Position numbers and translations under genes: made by a program. The notes under the pieces are model-generated. The model did no database searches and was not told where the DNA came from. It saw nothing but the letters and a program-made list of their open reading frames with translations. From Hsuehochloa calcarea (taxonomy: Eukaryota > Streptophyta > Magnoliopsida > Poales > Poaceae): a stretch of DNA of 64,000 bases. Positions within the stretch are counted from its first letter, which is position 1, and every line of letters starts with the position of its first letter. The stretch spans positions 23,741,282-23,805,281 of the forward strand of contig CM070615.1 of assembly GCA_036346395.1 (NCBI GenBank). Reading direction: 5' to 3'. Of the stretch, positions 20,680-32,575 are shown one piece after another.

Positions 20680-20927
20680 TGATGAACCCTAATGTTTCGA
20701 TGAGAACGATAAGTCCGGTAGGCGTCGCTCAACTCTGACGATCCTGGCTATGAACACGCAAGGCTCGAAACCACGCAATCGCTGAACTGATCGACAAGTC
20801 GTTATCAATCGTGCACGAATACCCGGTTGACCTGACCACAAAGGTCGGTTCCTGCATACACCGAAGAAGCACACAAGAACAAGATAAAGTAATCTGAAAT
20901 TGCAAATAAAGATTGAAATATTAAAAT
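20680..20927 (-). mobile_element. Truncated 5' LTR of the gag-protease Gypsy element (A)
   Basis: 248 bp matching the start of the 3' LTR at 12681, then cut where another LTR-like unit begins at 20928. Truncation is shared with block B (49782-50029). Confidence 0.75.
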
Positions 20928-23900
20928 TGTGGTTGTTCTATTTTACACTAGGAGGTCATCACAGGATTAAGTCCTTAATCCATCTAGGCGGTTTATACCA
21001 CATACCAGCCACTCTAGTGCACAACGGCACCCACCACTCTTTCCATCCGCCCAGATGTGGTACTAGAAAGTTGTTTAGGGTTTTGGGGAGGAAAAAAATA
21101 TTAACACAACGCGCCAGCATCCAATGACTACCCAAAACCACTTTCATAATTAAAAGATGATGATCAGAACATTTATTAACCCGGTACTTAAGCAAGACTA
21201 GCATGGTGCTTAAGTACAACCTATGCTAGTATTTACCACATATTACTAGGGTGACATGGAGTGAGAAATTCAATTTATCAAAGGATGGATAATAATTAAT
21301 TAGTCATCAAATGAGTGTTTAACTACCTTAAGCTTTAACATACATTTGATTACAGAATTAAAGCATGCAACTTTGATATTTAAAATAAATATAACTTGCA
21401 TAAAGTGTAGGCTCAAAATGATCAAAGTATTGACTCGCCTAGATCAGGTTATTGCAGCCTTGATCTTACTCAGGGCCTTCTCTGCCAGGGGCCTTGAATT
21501 CTTGATCTGCGTCTTTCTCCGAATCTTGATCCTGCTCGAGTTGTTGATTCTTCTGGACTCTGACTCCTAATTACATGATAACAAGCGAGAAAATTGAATA
21601 AATCCACGTAACTTCAAAAGACCAAATATATTTAAAAAACTTTAAAATATGTTTTGCGATGAGCGAGCTTAAGTGAAAAGATTTAGCGAGGAAGGATGTT
21701 TGACAAGATCAAGCGACCAAGCGAGTAATGAGGCAATGGCGGAGAAACTCTACTAGGGGAAAACAAGGGGGGAATCAAAGTCGAAGGAACGTTCGCAGGG
21801 ATGCTCCACTTCGAATTTGGAAGATGGCAAGATATTGCCGATCGGGTGATGACACAGCTTGACCTAATTTTAAAACAAGAGCTTCTTTAAAATAATGTAT
21901 AATATTTGCTAAGGGTTAACCAAAATAGATTTGGGTGCGAGTTCGACAAGTGATGGGCAATATTAAAATTGACGATCACATAGTGAGTCCAAGAATTACC
22001 ACGCTTCTCTCCAATTACACGGAAATGGTGGTAATATTAAATATTATTAAATACCACCGTGGTTTACAAACCAGAGAGAAGGATAAAAGGACTGAGATTG
22101 TTGGGCAAGATTGGGATACTGGATAATTTTTGCCAGGCTTAAAAGACACTAAAATATTTTATCTTTGATGACTTTTGATCGGGGATGAAAATGATGTGCT
22201 AAAACAATATTTGGACCGAGGGACACTTGATAGGATTACAAGATTAATATACACGTTTTCAAAGCAAGATATTGAGATCAACGAGTTAATCCCGAATAGC
22301 CTTCCAAAATTATTTTTAGCAAATTGCAAATTAATATCTAATACCACAAGCTTTTTATAGAAAAGCAAAAAAGTTGAATAAATTAGTTTTAACAAAGACA
22401 TGACATGATCGCAGAGATGATGGAGCGATTTTGAAAGTTATTTGCATAACTTCAATTCCATAGATTTTGCAAAATCAGCCCATAATCAATAGCTTTTAAA
22501 TATTAGAGAATAAATATTTTAAAATATTTTTGCCAATTGGAAAGCTGTTAATTTACAGAGGTTAACAAAATAAATAAATACAAACACATAATAAAAGAAC
22601 TCCAAAAATAACTAAACTGGTACCAAAATGTAGGTCTTGAATTTAGATAAATTTAGAAATAAATTTCATATTTTTTGGAGTTAGGACGGAGGAGAATGGA
22701 GCTTCCGAAGTTTGAATTTGAATTAAATCGGGAAAAAGAAAAATGGTTCACAAAGACAGCCTTTGGTCCATAGCACAAGATACGAGAGGGTCCATCGGAG
22801 CGTGCACAGTCCACGGGAAGGCGGCACTGCATGCAGGCTCACCCGCAAACTTAGAGAGATAAAGGGAGGAAGTGGGAGAGAGACACGGGGAAGGGGAGAG
22901 AGTAGATGTGGGGTTGCGGCGGTCGGGGGTGGAGGCGGCGGCGCGGGGAAGGGCAGGGATGCCGGCGGAGGAGCGGAGCAGGGTCCCGAAAGCAGCGATC
23001 CACCGGTGGTGGTGGCGGCACCGGGAGGCGGATCGACGGAGGAGGTAGGGCGGGCGGCGGCCCGGAGGTGGAGGAAGGGTGCTCACGCGAGGAGGAGTTG
23101 GAGGGTGGGGAGAATCCTGGCGGTGAGGAAGCCGCGGAGGGTTGGCCGGGTGGAAGCTCACCGTGCGGCGGGACGATCGCGAGGCGGCTCGATGGAGCAA
23201 GAAATGGCGGAGCTGCGTTGCGCTAGGATTAAGAAGAAAGGGAAGTGGGAGGAGAAAGAAGGGGTGTGGTGGCTTAAATAGCCGAGGAGGGGGTCCGGCC
23301 GTGAACGCGGAGGATGGCGGCAAGCAAGGGCGGTGGCGTGAGCTCATGGCCGAGGAGGCGCGTCGCGGCACAGGCGCGGCTTTGGCGAGTGGCGCATCAG
23401 GGGGAGGATGGTCGGCCGGGCGGTGCGGCGGGGCAGATAGGCACGGGGGCCCCAGAGGCGGAGCGGAGAGAGGAGACGGGGGCCCGGGAGGGAGAGATAG
23501 CCGTGAGGCAGGGGCGGAACTACCAGGCCGGAGGGAGCGGAAGGACCAGGGTGAAAAGCCGGGGGAATGGGCTGGGGAAGTGTGCCAGGGGGGAATCCGG
23601 CGGGGCGGGAAGAAATCGGCCGGGCGGAAGGGGAATGGGCCGACTGGAGCAGGCCGGCTAGGCCAGGAGTGAGAGGGAGGGGAGATGGGCCGACCCAGGA
23701 GGGAGGGCTGAGCCCAGGAGAGAAATGGAGGGATAATTGAGGCAAATCCAAATTCAAAAAACGACTTCAAACTCATAAATCAAAATTTGAATATGATCGA
23801 AATGTTTGAAACACAAACCTGTGCTTAGAAGGAGTTTGGTAATTTTTGAAAATAAAGCCAAATTTGGAAAACAGGTGAATATCGAAAATCGAATCAAATA

Positions 23901-23930
23901 TTAATTACCGTCCGAAAACGGGACGTTACA
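20928..23930 (-). mobile_element. Long LTR, 3.0 kb, block A copy
   Basis: The minus strand starts TGTAACGTCCCGTTTTCGG at 23930, has a GC-rich pyrimidine-strand segment (22860-23680) with CGGCTATTTAAGCCACC as a TATA box (about 23269-23284), and ends near TGTGGTTG at 20928. Flanking pentamers (AAAAT and TCAGA) do not match and no PBS follows, so it is a recombined or truncated LTR. The long open frames in the GC-rich part are compositional and not conserved. Confidence 0.65.
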
Positions 23931-24016
23931 TCAGAAATAAAATCCACGACCTCACAACATTTTCGCATAGGTGCACTCCATTTGCATGTCTTTCTCCACC
24001 TCTCCATGAAGTGGTG

Positions 24017-24032
24017 CACTACTACAAAACAT
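24017..24032 (+). mobile_element. CACTA-type terminus
   Basis: CACTACTACAAAACAT starts abruptly after a segment homologous to 4735-4850 (…CTCCACCTCTCCATGAAGTGGTG). The motif and the junction suggest the left end of a CACTA element enclosing the next region. I could not find the matching right terminus. Confidence 0.5.
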
Positions 24033-24147
24033 GCTATACTAGATGCCTGTCGTAGCAAAAACAAGCTATCTGATAAAGAAGGGGACCGGACCGGCTTAGA
24101 GAAGCTCTGGGGATCCTCGGGAGAAGGGACCAGTCAATGGCAAGAAT

Positions 24148-24235
24148 GAGGCTTCGGGTCCGCCCCGAAGGTGACCCGGAGGGCCTGCTGCTCCGGGCAT
24201 CGCGGGGCTCTGGGGACCCTCCAGGGAGGCTTCGG
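24148..24235. repeat. Single GC-rich subterminal unit (A, left)
   Basis: GGCTTCGGGTCCGCCCCGAAGG... followed by GTGACCCGGAGGGCC: one ~80-bp unit of the array found at 28096-28464. Its presence on both sides of the gene remnant suggests they bracket one element. Confidence 0.65.
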
Positions 24236-24410
24236 GTTAGCTTGCCAGGCTACTTATGGCGTTGTATGGGGATCTGTGTTGGCGTCGGTTGGGCATCGCG
24301 CCATTTAATGGGGCGGGGCTGTTAGGTGCCCTAGGGCACACGTGTTGCTTGCTGGTTGTTTTCCGTCTGTTCGGCTTCTGATCCATGTCATTTTGCACGC
24401 CCAGACTGGC

Positions 24411-24420
24411 TATAAATATG
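24411..24420 (+). promoter_or_regulatory. TATA box of the gypsy-type transposon gene (A)
   Basis: TATAAATATG, about 90 bp upstream of the ATG at 24510. It is identical in block B at 53504-53513. Confidence 0.5.
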
Positions 24421-24509
24421 ATGGGCTGTGCCCCCCAGTCCTATACCGCATTCCGTCGCCCTTAGCTGCTATGTTGTTGCTCCGCCACCGCTTCCTGCTC
24501 GGCTAGACG

Positions 24510-26274
24510 ATGAAGCGCTCGCGTGACGAGGGGGTTCCGGCGGCCCACACAGACGAGTTAGGCCGGTCGTTGGTGACACCAGCGGTGCTGCGGGTGTTTC
24601 ACAAGGAGGGCAAGATGAGTTATCTCTCCCTCGCCCGAGCCCACAGGTTGGAGACGGTGCCGGCGCCTCGGGATAACGAGGCTGTTTTGTTCGCCTCCTT
24701 CCTTGACGCTGGCCTCCGACTTCCCTGCGTTGGGCTAGTCACCGTGTCTTTGCGATTGTATGCCGGATAGTGCTAGCCCAGTTAACCACGAGCTCCCTTG
24801 TGAAACTCGGGGTCTTTAAATGGGTAATGTATTCCACTGGGGCCACTGGGTAAGGCTGGCTCTTCACCTATCTTCACGACGCTCACTGCCAGCCGAAGAA
24901 GAAGAGGAGTCGCGGCAAGCGCTCAATTTTGAGAGCATAAATTTTCACCAAAGGCGTGTTTCCTTGGTGCCGACTCCGCCTCCGCAACCGATGGGAGACG
25001 GACTGGACCCAGCGGTGGATCTACCATACGTCCCCCTCGAATGACCAGTGCTTTGCCGTCGTCGGGGCCCATTTGGCTCAACCCATCCCCGGAGATCGGG
25101 CTGAGCTCGAGAGAGGAGTCGCTTCTGCAGCTCCTCCTGGCGGTCACGCGCAGGCTCTGCACTCGTGATCTTGTGGAGTTCTGTGCGCTCCAGATTTGGC
25201 TACTCGCGCTGGGTTGGAACATCCGCCTTGGCGCGGAGGCTAGCGGGATTTGCCCGCTTGGTTTGCCGGAGGGCAATGATGGTAGGTATCGCTGTGGTGG
25301 TAGTGTGATGGTTAGCTTTTGTATAGTGCATATGACCTTTGTTGGTGCTTTTGCGGTAGCTTCGGTGGACGAGGTGGTCCGCGTTGTGGAGCAACTGCTT
25401 GGTCCGTATACTGGCAAGGAGCATGCGAAGCAGGGGCTCGTGGTGCGTGAGGCACGGCTGAACCGCGGGTACCTAGACCCGGCTATCCGTCTTGAGGAGC
25501 GGCCGGACCCCGATGATGGCAAGCGACGTAAGGATCGAGCGCCCGAAGAGCTGAATACAACCGGGCCCATCGACATTGTGTCCTTGTAGTGTGGCGGGCC
25601 TGCGGACCGTCCTGCTTCGCTTTTGGTAGGTGCCTTGCCGACTCGCCCTTCGAAGGCCGCCCGCGTGCCCTCAGGGCGGACCGAGCATCGAGTGGCTCGC
25701 CACCACCGGCCCGGAAGATGGGCTCATTTTGCGTGGCGAGCCTGGCTCTCGAGGGGTCCTCTGGCGGGACTCCCTTGGGAGCGTACGGCCAAGGGACCGA
25801 TGACACCCTGGTGTGAGGCGCCTTCGGCGAAGCCCCGACCACCCCTGGTGAGCTTGGCACCCTTTATTTTTCTTCTCTTTTTTTGACATTTGTTCTACAG
25901 GCGGAGGAAAGCGAAGGAGCTATCAACGGCGCCTCTGGTGTCGGGGTTTCTTGTGCGAGCGTCGAGCACTCCAGTGCTGGGGGGTATGATGGTGTCGACG
26001 ATGCGACGCTTCTGGGGCCACTCCTACGGCTGATCTTGGGCCGTTGTGCACCAATGACTTCAAGGTCAGCGCTAGTGCGGCCGCCGTGTGTGAGGAGGTG
26101 GCCCGCTTCGCCGCTCCACCGGTCGTGTCCCGCCTTTTTGAGAGGATGCCGCTTGGCGAGATGCTCCGGCTGGTCGAAGTGAACTCTGCCAGGGTGAGTC
26201 GAAACTTATTTTGCTTGGTATGTGGCTACACATTCCTGACGAAGGCATGTTCTTGCAGACGTTGATGTTGTCTC
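24510..26274 (+). pseudogene. Putative gypsy-type transposon gene (PF04195-like), block A
   Basis: The first frame (24510-24770) carries NEAVLFASFLDAGLRLPCVG, closely resembling the conserved start of the plant family annotated as putative gypsy type transposon (Transposase_28). It continues in other frames as QLTTSSLVKLGVFKW. A second block (25041-25270) and a third (25360-25589) are separated by GT...AG intron-like gaps (GTAGGTATCG at 25281; TTCTACAG at 25894-25901; TTCTTGCAG at 26250-26258). Frameshifts between 24740 and 25040 break it. The last exon is cut by an LTR at 26275. Known members are TE genes of uncertain function, so I give none. Confidence 0.6.
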
Positions 26275-27898
26275 TGTTGGAAATATGCGCTAGAGGCAAT
26301 CATAGAGATGATGATATTTCATTATGTTCATGATTTTGATAATATGTTATCGTGTTCCTTGAATGAATCATTTGTTACAGATCAATAAGTACGTGACTTG
26401 TTAGTGAACTCTTTAACTTATATGATGTCATTCTAAATGTATCCACAGTCGGAGGTCACTTGGTGGAACACGGTGGCGCTATGACTAACACTTGTATTGA
26501 TTGATGACCTTGTTTCACGGTCATGGATATGGAGATATCGAATCAATAATGTGAGTTAATGTTAGAGAACATGGTGTTGGATAGACCCATCATTGAGACA
26601 CTATTGAGATTGTTATGAATCTTTGTGTCATTAGTTGGTCTCAAGTAATGATGATGTATAATCCTTAGACTGAGATCAAAGCATAGTTTCCTACATGTGT
26701 AAAAACACTCTTAGGGGTTGCCTAACGCTACTCCAATGGCGGTAGTTATAAAGGTAGCTTTGGGTATGCTATGAAACATGCGGAGGGATGTGGTTTGTCG
26801 AGATGGGATTTGCCCCTCCTAACATAATAGGAGAGATGTCTCGGCCCTCGTGGTAATCGGATAAAGAAAGTGCATGGCCATGCCACTAGTGGTCGAAGTG
26901 TCGACCACATGATGTTATCAGACACTCGATCGAGAAAGTATTGAGCAGTCCATGGTTGACACATCATCTCACCCGAGTCCAACCGGGCATCGTGAGGCAA
27001 AGGGAGAATGCATGAGTAGGTTGCTTAGTTCGATCGATTCTGGACTAGTCGTATGGAGATCTGAGCTGGTCGTAGATTGGTCGAGCGTAATCATAGAATG
27101 GTAAGAACACAGTTGTAAGGAGTTCTGAATGGTCGTGACCAAATACAACACAGTCGTATAGAGATAAGAAGCTGTCGTAAGTGATGAGGACCTAATCATA
27201 GATCATATTACATCAAGGTTCGTCAGATTTATTCTATGTGTCTTTGGGAATCGTTATGTCTTTGCTAGGTACCGCTCACGACTAGTGGTCGGAAAAGAGT
27301 TTCCGAGTCATAACCGATTACACATGAACCTGTGGGGTCGCACACTTAAAGGGCAAGGATCTGTTTTTGATGGTGATCCGAATTCGTATAGGCCATGAGT
27401 TCCTAATGGGCCTCCAGGTCGAGTCCCATCATGGATGCCTATATAAAGAGGGGCGGTGGCATGGGGTGCAAAACTGAAAGACGATGATCTTTGGAAGAAC
27501 TCCCGAAACCCTAATAGCCACGCCTTCTAAACCACGCCGCGGTGCTAGCACTCCGTGCGTGGTGATCTGCCCCGTACGTGTGGATACCTCGGAGGTGTTG
27601 TTGCGAAGCATCAGCACTAGGACGATCCGCGACTTGTGTTGATCACCGGAGTCGGAGAAGAAGTCGCGTGGTGGGTACGACCACTCGGAGAAGCAAACGC
27701 GCGACGAGAACAACCACTCGAAGGAGGAGACGCGTCGTAAATGCGACTCTGATCGCATCAACTTACTACAATGACTCTACTTCCACTACGAGTCGGCGCG
27801 TCTAGCGGTAATCTCGTGATCTATTACTTGTGGCGGTTCCTTGGTTGCGCGGTAATTTTTTTGTTTGTGCTATCGTAGCATTGCCGTGTTTCCCTTCA
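26275..27898 (+). mobile_element. BARE/Angela-like Copia LTR, block A copy
   Basis: Starts TGTTGGAAATATGCGCTAGA, the start typical of BARE/Angela-type grass Copia LTRs. It has TATATAAA at 27440-27447 and ends near TTTCCCTTCA at 27898. No PBS or polyprotein follows, so it behaves as a solo LTR of about 1.6 kb. The left pentamer GTCTC is not repeated at the right end as I placed it, so the right boundary or the solo interpretation may be wrong. It disrupts the transposon gene's last exon. Confidence 0.7.
27035..27190. repeat. Degenerate GGTCGTA repeats in the Copia LTR (A)
   Basis: Units like CTGGTCGTANNGAGAT recur about every 25-40 bp. In block A several read CACAGTCGTA where block B (56125-56280) reads CCTGGTCGTA. 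Confidence 0.6.
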
Positions 27899-28095
27899 TC
27901 CCCCTCTTCCATGTGGGGGTGACTCTCTATTTATAGTCCTCCATGAGAGGGTCTTTACATTACTCTTATAACCCAATGGCGGTCTTGTGCGTAGGGTTGT
28001 GGGGACATTTCCTCCTATGCTTTGGCCTTGGTCCATGGTGGGCCCTCCTAGGCCTGGTCTACCCTGCTGATGCACCCGGTCCATCCACGCTCATA
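27899..28095 (-). other. TE flank with minus-strand TATA motif
   Basis: The minus strand carries CTATAAATAGAGAGTCACCC (about 27922-27941), an LTR-promoter-like arrangement. No coding sequence. It leads into the GC-rich array. Confidence 0.4.
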
Positions 28096-28464
28096 GGTGC
28101 TTCGGATCCGCTCTGAAGGTGACCCGGAGGGCGTGTTGCTCCGGGCATCGCGGGGGCTTCGGGGAGGCTTCGGGTCCGCCCCGAAGGTGACCCGGAGGGC
28201 CTGCTGCTCTGGGCCTCGCGGGGCTCCGGGGAGGCTTCGAGTCTGCCCATGGGTGACCCGGAGAGCCTACTACTCCGGGCCTCGTGGTGCTCCAGGGAAC
28301 CTCCGGGAGGCTTGGTCTGCCCGCAGTGACCGGAGGGCCTGCTACTCCGGGCCTCGCGGGACTCTAGGGAACCTCCGGGGAGGCTTCGGGTCCACCCCGA
28401 AGGTGACATGGGGGGCCTACTGCTCCGGGCCTCACGGGGCCTCGGGGACCCTCCGGTCGGGAGC
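28096..28464. repeat. GC-rich tandem array, about five ~75-80-bp units (A)
   Basis: Units of the form GCTTCGGGTCCGCCCCGAAG, GTGACCCGGAGGGCCTGCTG, CTCCGGGCCTCGCGGGGC. Each contains the dyad CTTCGGG...CCCGAAG. It matches 57195-57541 and the single unit at 24148. It resembles subterminal repeats of a class II element. Confidence 0.8.
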
Positions 28465-28480
28465 CTTCACCTGGGGTCCT

Positions 28481-31400
28481 TGTGAGACCCCGGTTTATCC
28501 GGCTTGTAATGCTTAACCATCCACTTGGTCCTAGCATCACAAATCAGATAATCCGAGACTCGAGACATGTATACTTCCAGTGCAAGATATACACACCTCT
28601 TTACAAAGTTCATGCATCAATTCCATTCATTCACATAGAACCGAAACATAAACAACAAGCCAAAATATAACATAAATAAAGGATAGTCATTACAAAAGAG
28701 AGGCCGACCGGCCAAATGACAAATACATAAAGGAATTTAACAGCGGAAGCAAAAGTGCCATAAGATGGCCATAAACAAAAGAGCCAATCAGTGTGCCTTT
28801 AACCCACAAGGCAACCGACCGGACCGCCAGGCTAGTCGTCGAATCCACAGCACAACTCACAAAAGTGAGGCCCTTGGGGCTCACCTTCTTCCTCTCAGAA
28901 CAAAAGCAGCCAAAGAAAACTGGGTGAGTACTTTGAATGTACTCGCAAGATATATAAGAATGATAACAGATCTATACAATAACTACATGCAAGCTTATTT
29001 AAGTGGAGCAGGTTAGGACTCAAATTTTTAAGCATAAAGCAAGTTTTATTTGCAATAATGTAATAGATCAAAGGCAATTTTGCAATCTGATTTTATTTGA
29101 TGAAAACAGTAATAATCAAGTAGCAACAACAGCAAAACAGTCCTGGAAGTGACTAAACCATTAGTCACCACAATAATAGCATGAATTACCCATTCATGCC
29201 AACCATGTCACATTTTAATTTAAAAAAAAAAGGTTGTAGTCTAGTTCTTGCACGACCTTACCAAGCATGTCCATAACCTAGGGCGAGGCTATTCAATAGT
29301 TTTATACCTGCGGGTGTACCAATGTACCCACACGCTGCATCGCCTTTTGCCACTAGATTAAGCACACTTCCTTAGGTATGCAGCACGGCTAAGTCCTCTG
29401 AGACATTTCCAATATTGTGAATTATTCACGAGCCGCCCGTATGGATAGAAACCCATACGTTGTGTCGGAGTCATTGTAAAGCCTCAGTCAACTACCCGTC
29501 GCAGGTAAAGCCTTGGACAACTACAATGCTCCTCGAGGTGGAGAGCCTACCCGGAATCTCCACCACCGCACACCCAACACAAGAACACCGAGAACACATA
29601 TCATGTTTCACACAACACACACAACCCCCTCCTGCGACTCGGAGATAACCCACGCCAAAGTACTAAGTCAAGAGAGGTCCCATATCCCTCTCGCGTGGTT
29701 AGCACGCATAAGCGCAACTTAGTGACACAAGTAATGCTTGGTCCTTAGGGACACAGGCACCTTTCCTTGTCACACCCAACAATCACACCAACATGCCATT
29801 GTGCACAAGTCAAATCATTTTGTTTCATTTTCGGTTTTACAAAACAAAAGCATAAGGTGCTGAACCAAAAATAAACAAAATGATTTGTGTGATCAAGGTC
29901 ATTGACTAAGTCGATAACCCCAATTCTACCTGGTAGCTAAGCATTGCTAAGCATGACAGCAAGAAAGACAAGAAAAGAGCATAATTAAATCACGGGCTCT
30001 AATTCACCAAATGATATTAATAACTTATGGTTGTGGCGAGGATAACATTTTAATGGCAACAATGCATTAGGAATAGCTACCTCTAAGCAGGGCAAAACTA
30101 ATTGGACACAAAAGCAATGCATACATATAATTTGTAAACAAGATATTAGACTTTGAAAGTAATGGGACATTTATGATCAAATATCTTGCACGCTTGCTTA
30201 ATGGGTCGAAGTGCTCTTTGTGGATCAACAAGATTATCAATGTGCTCTTGGATCCTAACGAAAAGCGAGAACCAAGCGATAAGAGCGAATAAAATGCAAA
30301 GACCCAACAGTAAACCTTCTCCAAAAATTCTAAAATTTTTACAGTAGCAAGATCTTGATTTATAATGAATTTAGCAACAAGAACCAATTGATTTGGATTC
30401 TTAATGCCAAAGATATGACCAAAACAATTTTGCTCAGCTTTTATAAATCAAAAATGCTACTATTCATTAGCAAAAATTTCTGGAGCTATACTGAGTTTGG
30501 AAACATTTTTAAATTAAAGTCTAATTAAAAACATAACCCACAAAATTTGAATCAACCGAAAAGGATTTAAAATGAATTAGTTATGCATTTTACAAGTTAT
30601 CACATTTTTCAGTTGATAAATAAATCCTTTCGGAAATTCGAATTTAGAAATGACGTGGCGAGCGAGGCGTCGATCTTGGATCCGACGGTCCGCGTCCCCA
30701 GCTAACTTCATGCTGGCAACCTGTCAAAACCACAGTGTTAACCGTTGGATCAGGATCCAACGGTCCACGACCACTTTGGTCGGAGCGCGCGGGCGATCCG
30801 CGACACTGGTCGTCCGCCGTTGGATCTGGATCCAACGGTCCACGTGGATGGGAGCGTTCGGCGGTCCGAACGTTCACGCGCACGCGAGCCGTGGATCTGG
30901 GATCCAACGCTCCGCGCGGACTCGCATCGGGACCATTGATCTTAGATCCAACGGTCCACAGACCGAGACGCGCGACGAATTCCAAATTTTCCACGCGAAC
31001 GTGGGCTGTAGATCTAAGGATCGACGGTTCGCATCGACTCACGTTCAAACCATCGTCCTGTTTTCGTCCGGCAAAATGTCGGGGGAGAACGGCTCGCCGC
31101 CGGTGGCTCTGGCCGCGGCGGTGCGAGCAAACGCCTAAAATGAGTCCTTAACACTCCTGCGCACACAATGGTACCAGCGGCGTTAGCTGCGGTGGTCCAC
31201 AACGCCGGCAAGCCGGAGAGAACCGAGGTGACCGCAAAGTGACGAAAACGAAAAATGCAAACGGCTCAGCTGCGGTCCACGGGAGCGAGTGCCAATCAAC
31301 TAGGGACTAAGAGGGGTTACCCAGGCGCAAAGGATGCACCGAGAAGAGTCAAGCCGCCGCGAAGAAGAAAGGCGACTTCGGCCGAAAAGGGGGAAGTCCG

Positions 31401-32575
31401 AAATTTAGCTGCTCTCTTCTGCCAAAAGCCAAATTGACAGAGGGTTAATACTCTACGAGATGCCAAGTAATTGAGGAAGCAAAGGCTTTGAGAGAGAATG
31501 CCCGGAACACCACTTTCACCGAAGAGGTTGGAGCTCCAACAATGGCGGCCGAGAGAAAATTCACGAAGGGGCTCACTCGGTGCACTAGCAGTGGTACTGA
31601 AGCTCAAGGGTGTTCAAAGGATGCTAAGAAAGCCTCGGGTAGAGTCTTATAGGCGGAGGAGCAAGAGGGGAGCAACGGCAAGAAAATGGCTTTCTTGCGG
31701 TGTTGAGGTCGGCCGAGGCGACGAAGGCGAGTAACCGCAGGGAGACGGCGATCGTGGGGCGGCGACAGAGCAATAATGCGCAGAGCCGTTGGCCAAAGGG
31801 AGACGCGATCGGCTCGCCGGCTGCGTCTTGTGCACGCCATCACTGTTGACTTCGGCCGAACTCGCGTGAGCGGAGGAAGACGACGAACGACGACCGTTGG
31901 ATTTAATCGGACGGCTGAAATAGATCGGTTCGATTTAAACGATTCAAACGCTCACTTAATCCTGGACCGTGCGATGCTGATCCAACGACTCACAACTCCC
32001 GCGCCCGACCGACCGCGCCGGTGTGTTTAGTTGGTTCGACCGAGTCAAGTGGCTCGAGCCCGAGTCTGGTTCGAACCCGAGGAACAGTGCAAACCAGTTT
32101 AGAATTTGAATTTTAAACATTTGATTTTTGAGGAATTATTTGAGGTGGCAAACAAACTCCAAAATTTATGAAATTTTAAATGGAGCTTGCTGACTGCAGG
32201 AGGAGCTTTCCATAAAATTTTCAGAGATTTTCATGCACTGAATTATTCTACAGAAATTCCAGCAGAGAGGAAAATGGGGTTTAACCAGTTTGACTTGCCT
32301 CCAAAATTATCAAATAATTTCTAAAAATCATGAGATAATTCAGAGGTGTTAAACATCAACCCTAGACCCAATGAAAATTATTTCCAGAGATTGGGCACAA
32401 GATTTTTATGAAGGAGGGTTATGACTTGAGTTCAATTGGGGAAATTTGGAGTTTGAATTTCCACCAATTAAAGAAAGAGGTTTCAAACACTGCAACACAA
32501 CATGAGGTAACAAAAGTTTTAATTTATCCTCATTTTTATTACATTTGAAACATAAACCCAATTTGGGATGTTACA
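28481..32575 (-). mobile_element. Young Gypsy solo LTR, 4,095 bp, absent from block B
   Basis: Starts TGTGAGACCCCGG and ends GGGATGTTACA, with perfect 5-bp duplications GTCCT at 28476-28480 and 32576-32580. Block B has the uninterrupted site GGGGTCCTCCCTC at 57553-57565. It is homologous along most of its length to the 16523-19941 LTR but keeps about 650 bp lost from that copy's end. No internal domain, so a solo LTR (or a complete LTR-only insertion). On the minus strand it reads from TGTAACATCCC. Apparent frames inside are not coding. Confidence 0.92.

Noticed and set aside
22748..23776. 342-codon minus-strand frame rich in Pro, Ser and Arg, with long overlapping frames on the plus strand
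   Set aside because: All six frames are open because of GC-rich, G-skewed LTR sequence. The frame is not maintained in the block B copy (52453-52990), and no domain is present.
20923..23935. Target duplication around the 3.0-kb LTR
   Set aside because: Flanks AAAAT and TCAGA differ, and the neighbouring 5' LTR is truncated at the same base, so this is a recombination boundary rather than a clean insertion.
26275..26279. Perfect target duplication for the BARE/Angela-like LTR
   Set aside because: The left pentamer GTCTC has no match after 27898, so I do not claim a verified solo LTR there.
28097..28516. 139-codon frame reading repeated SEGDPEGVLLRASRG-like units
   Set aside because: Translation of a GC-rich non-coding tandem array. 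Frame and unit length are not kept between A and B.
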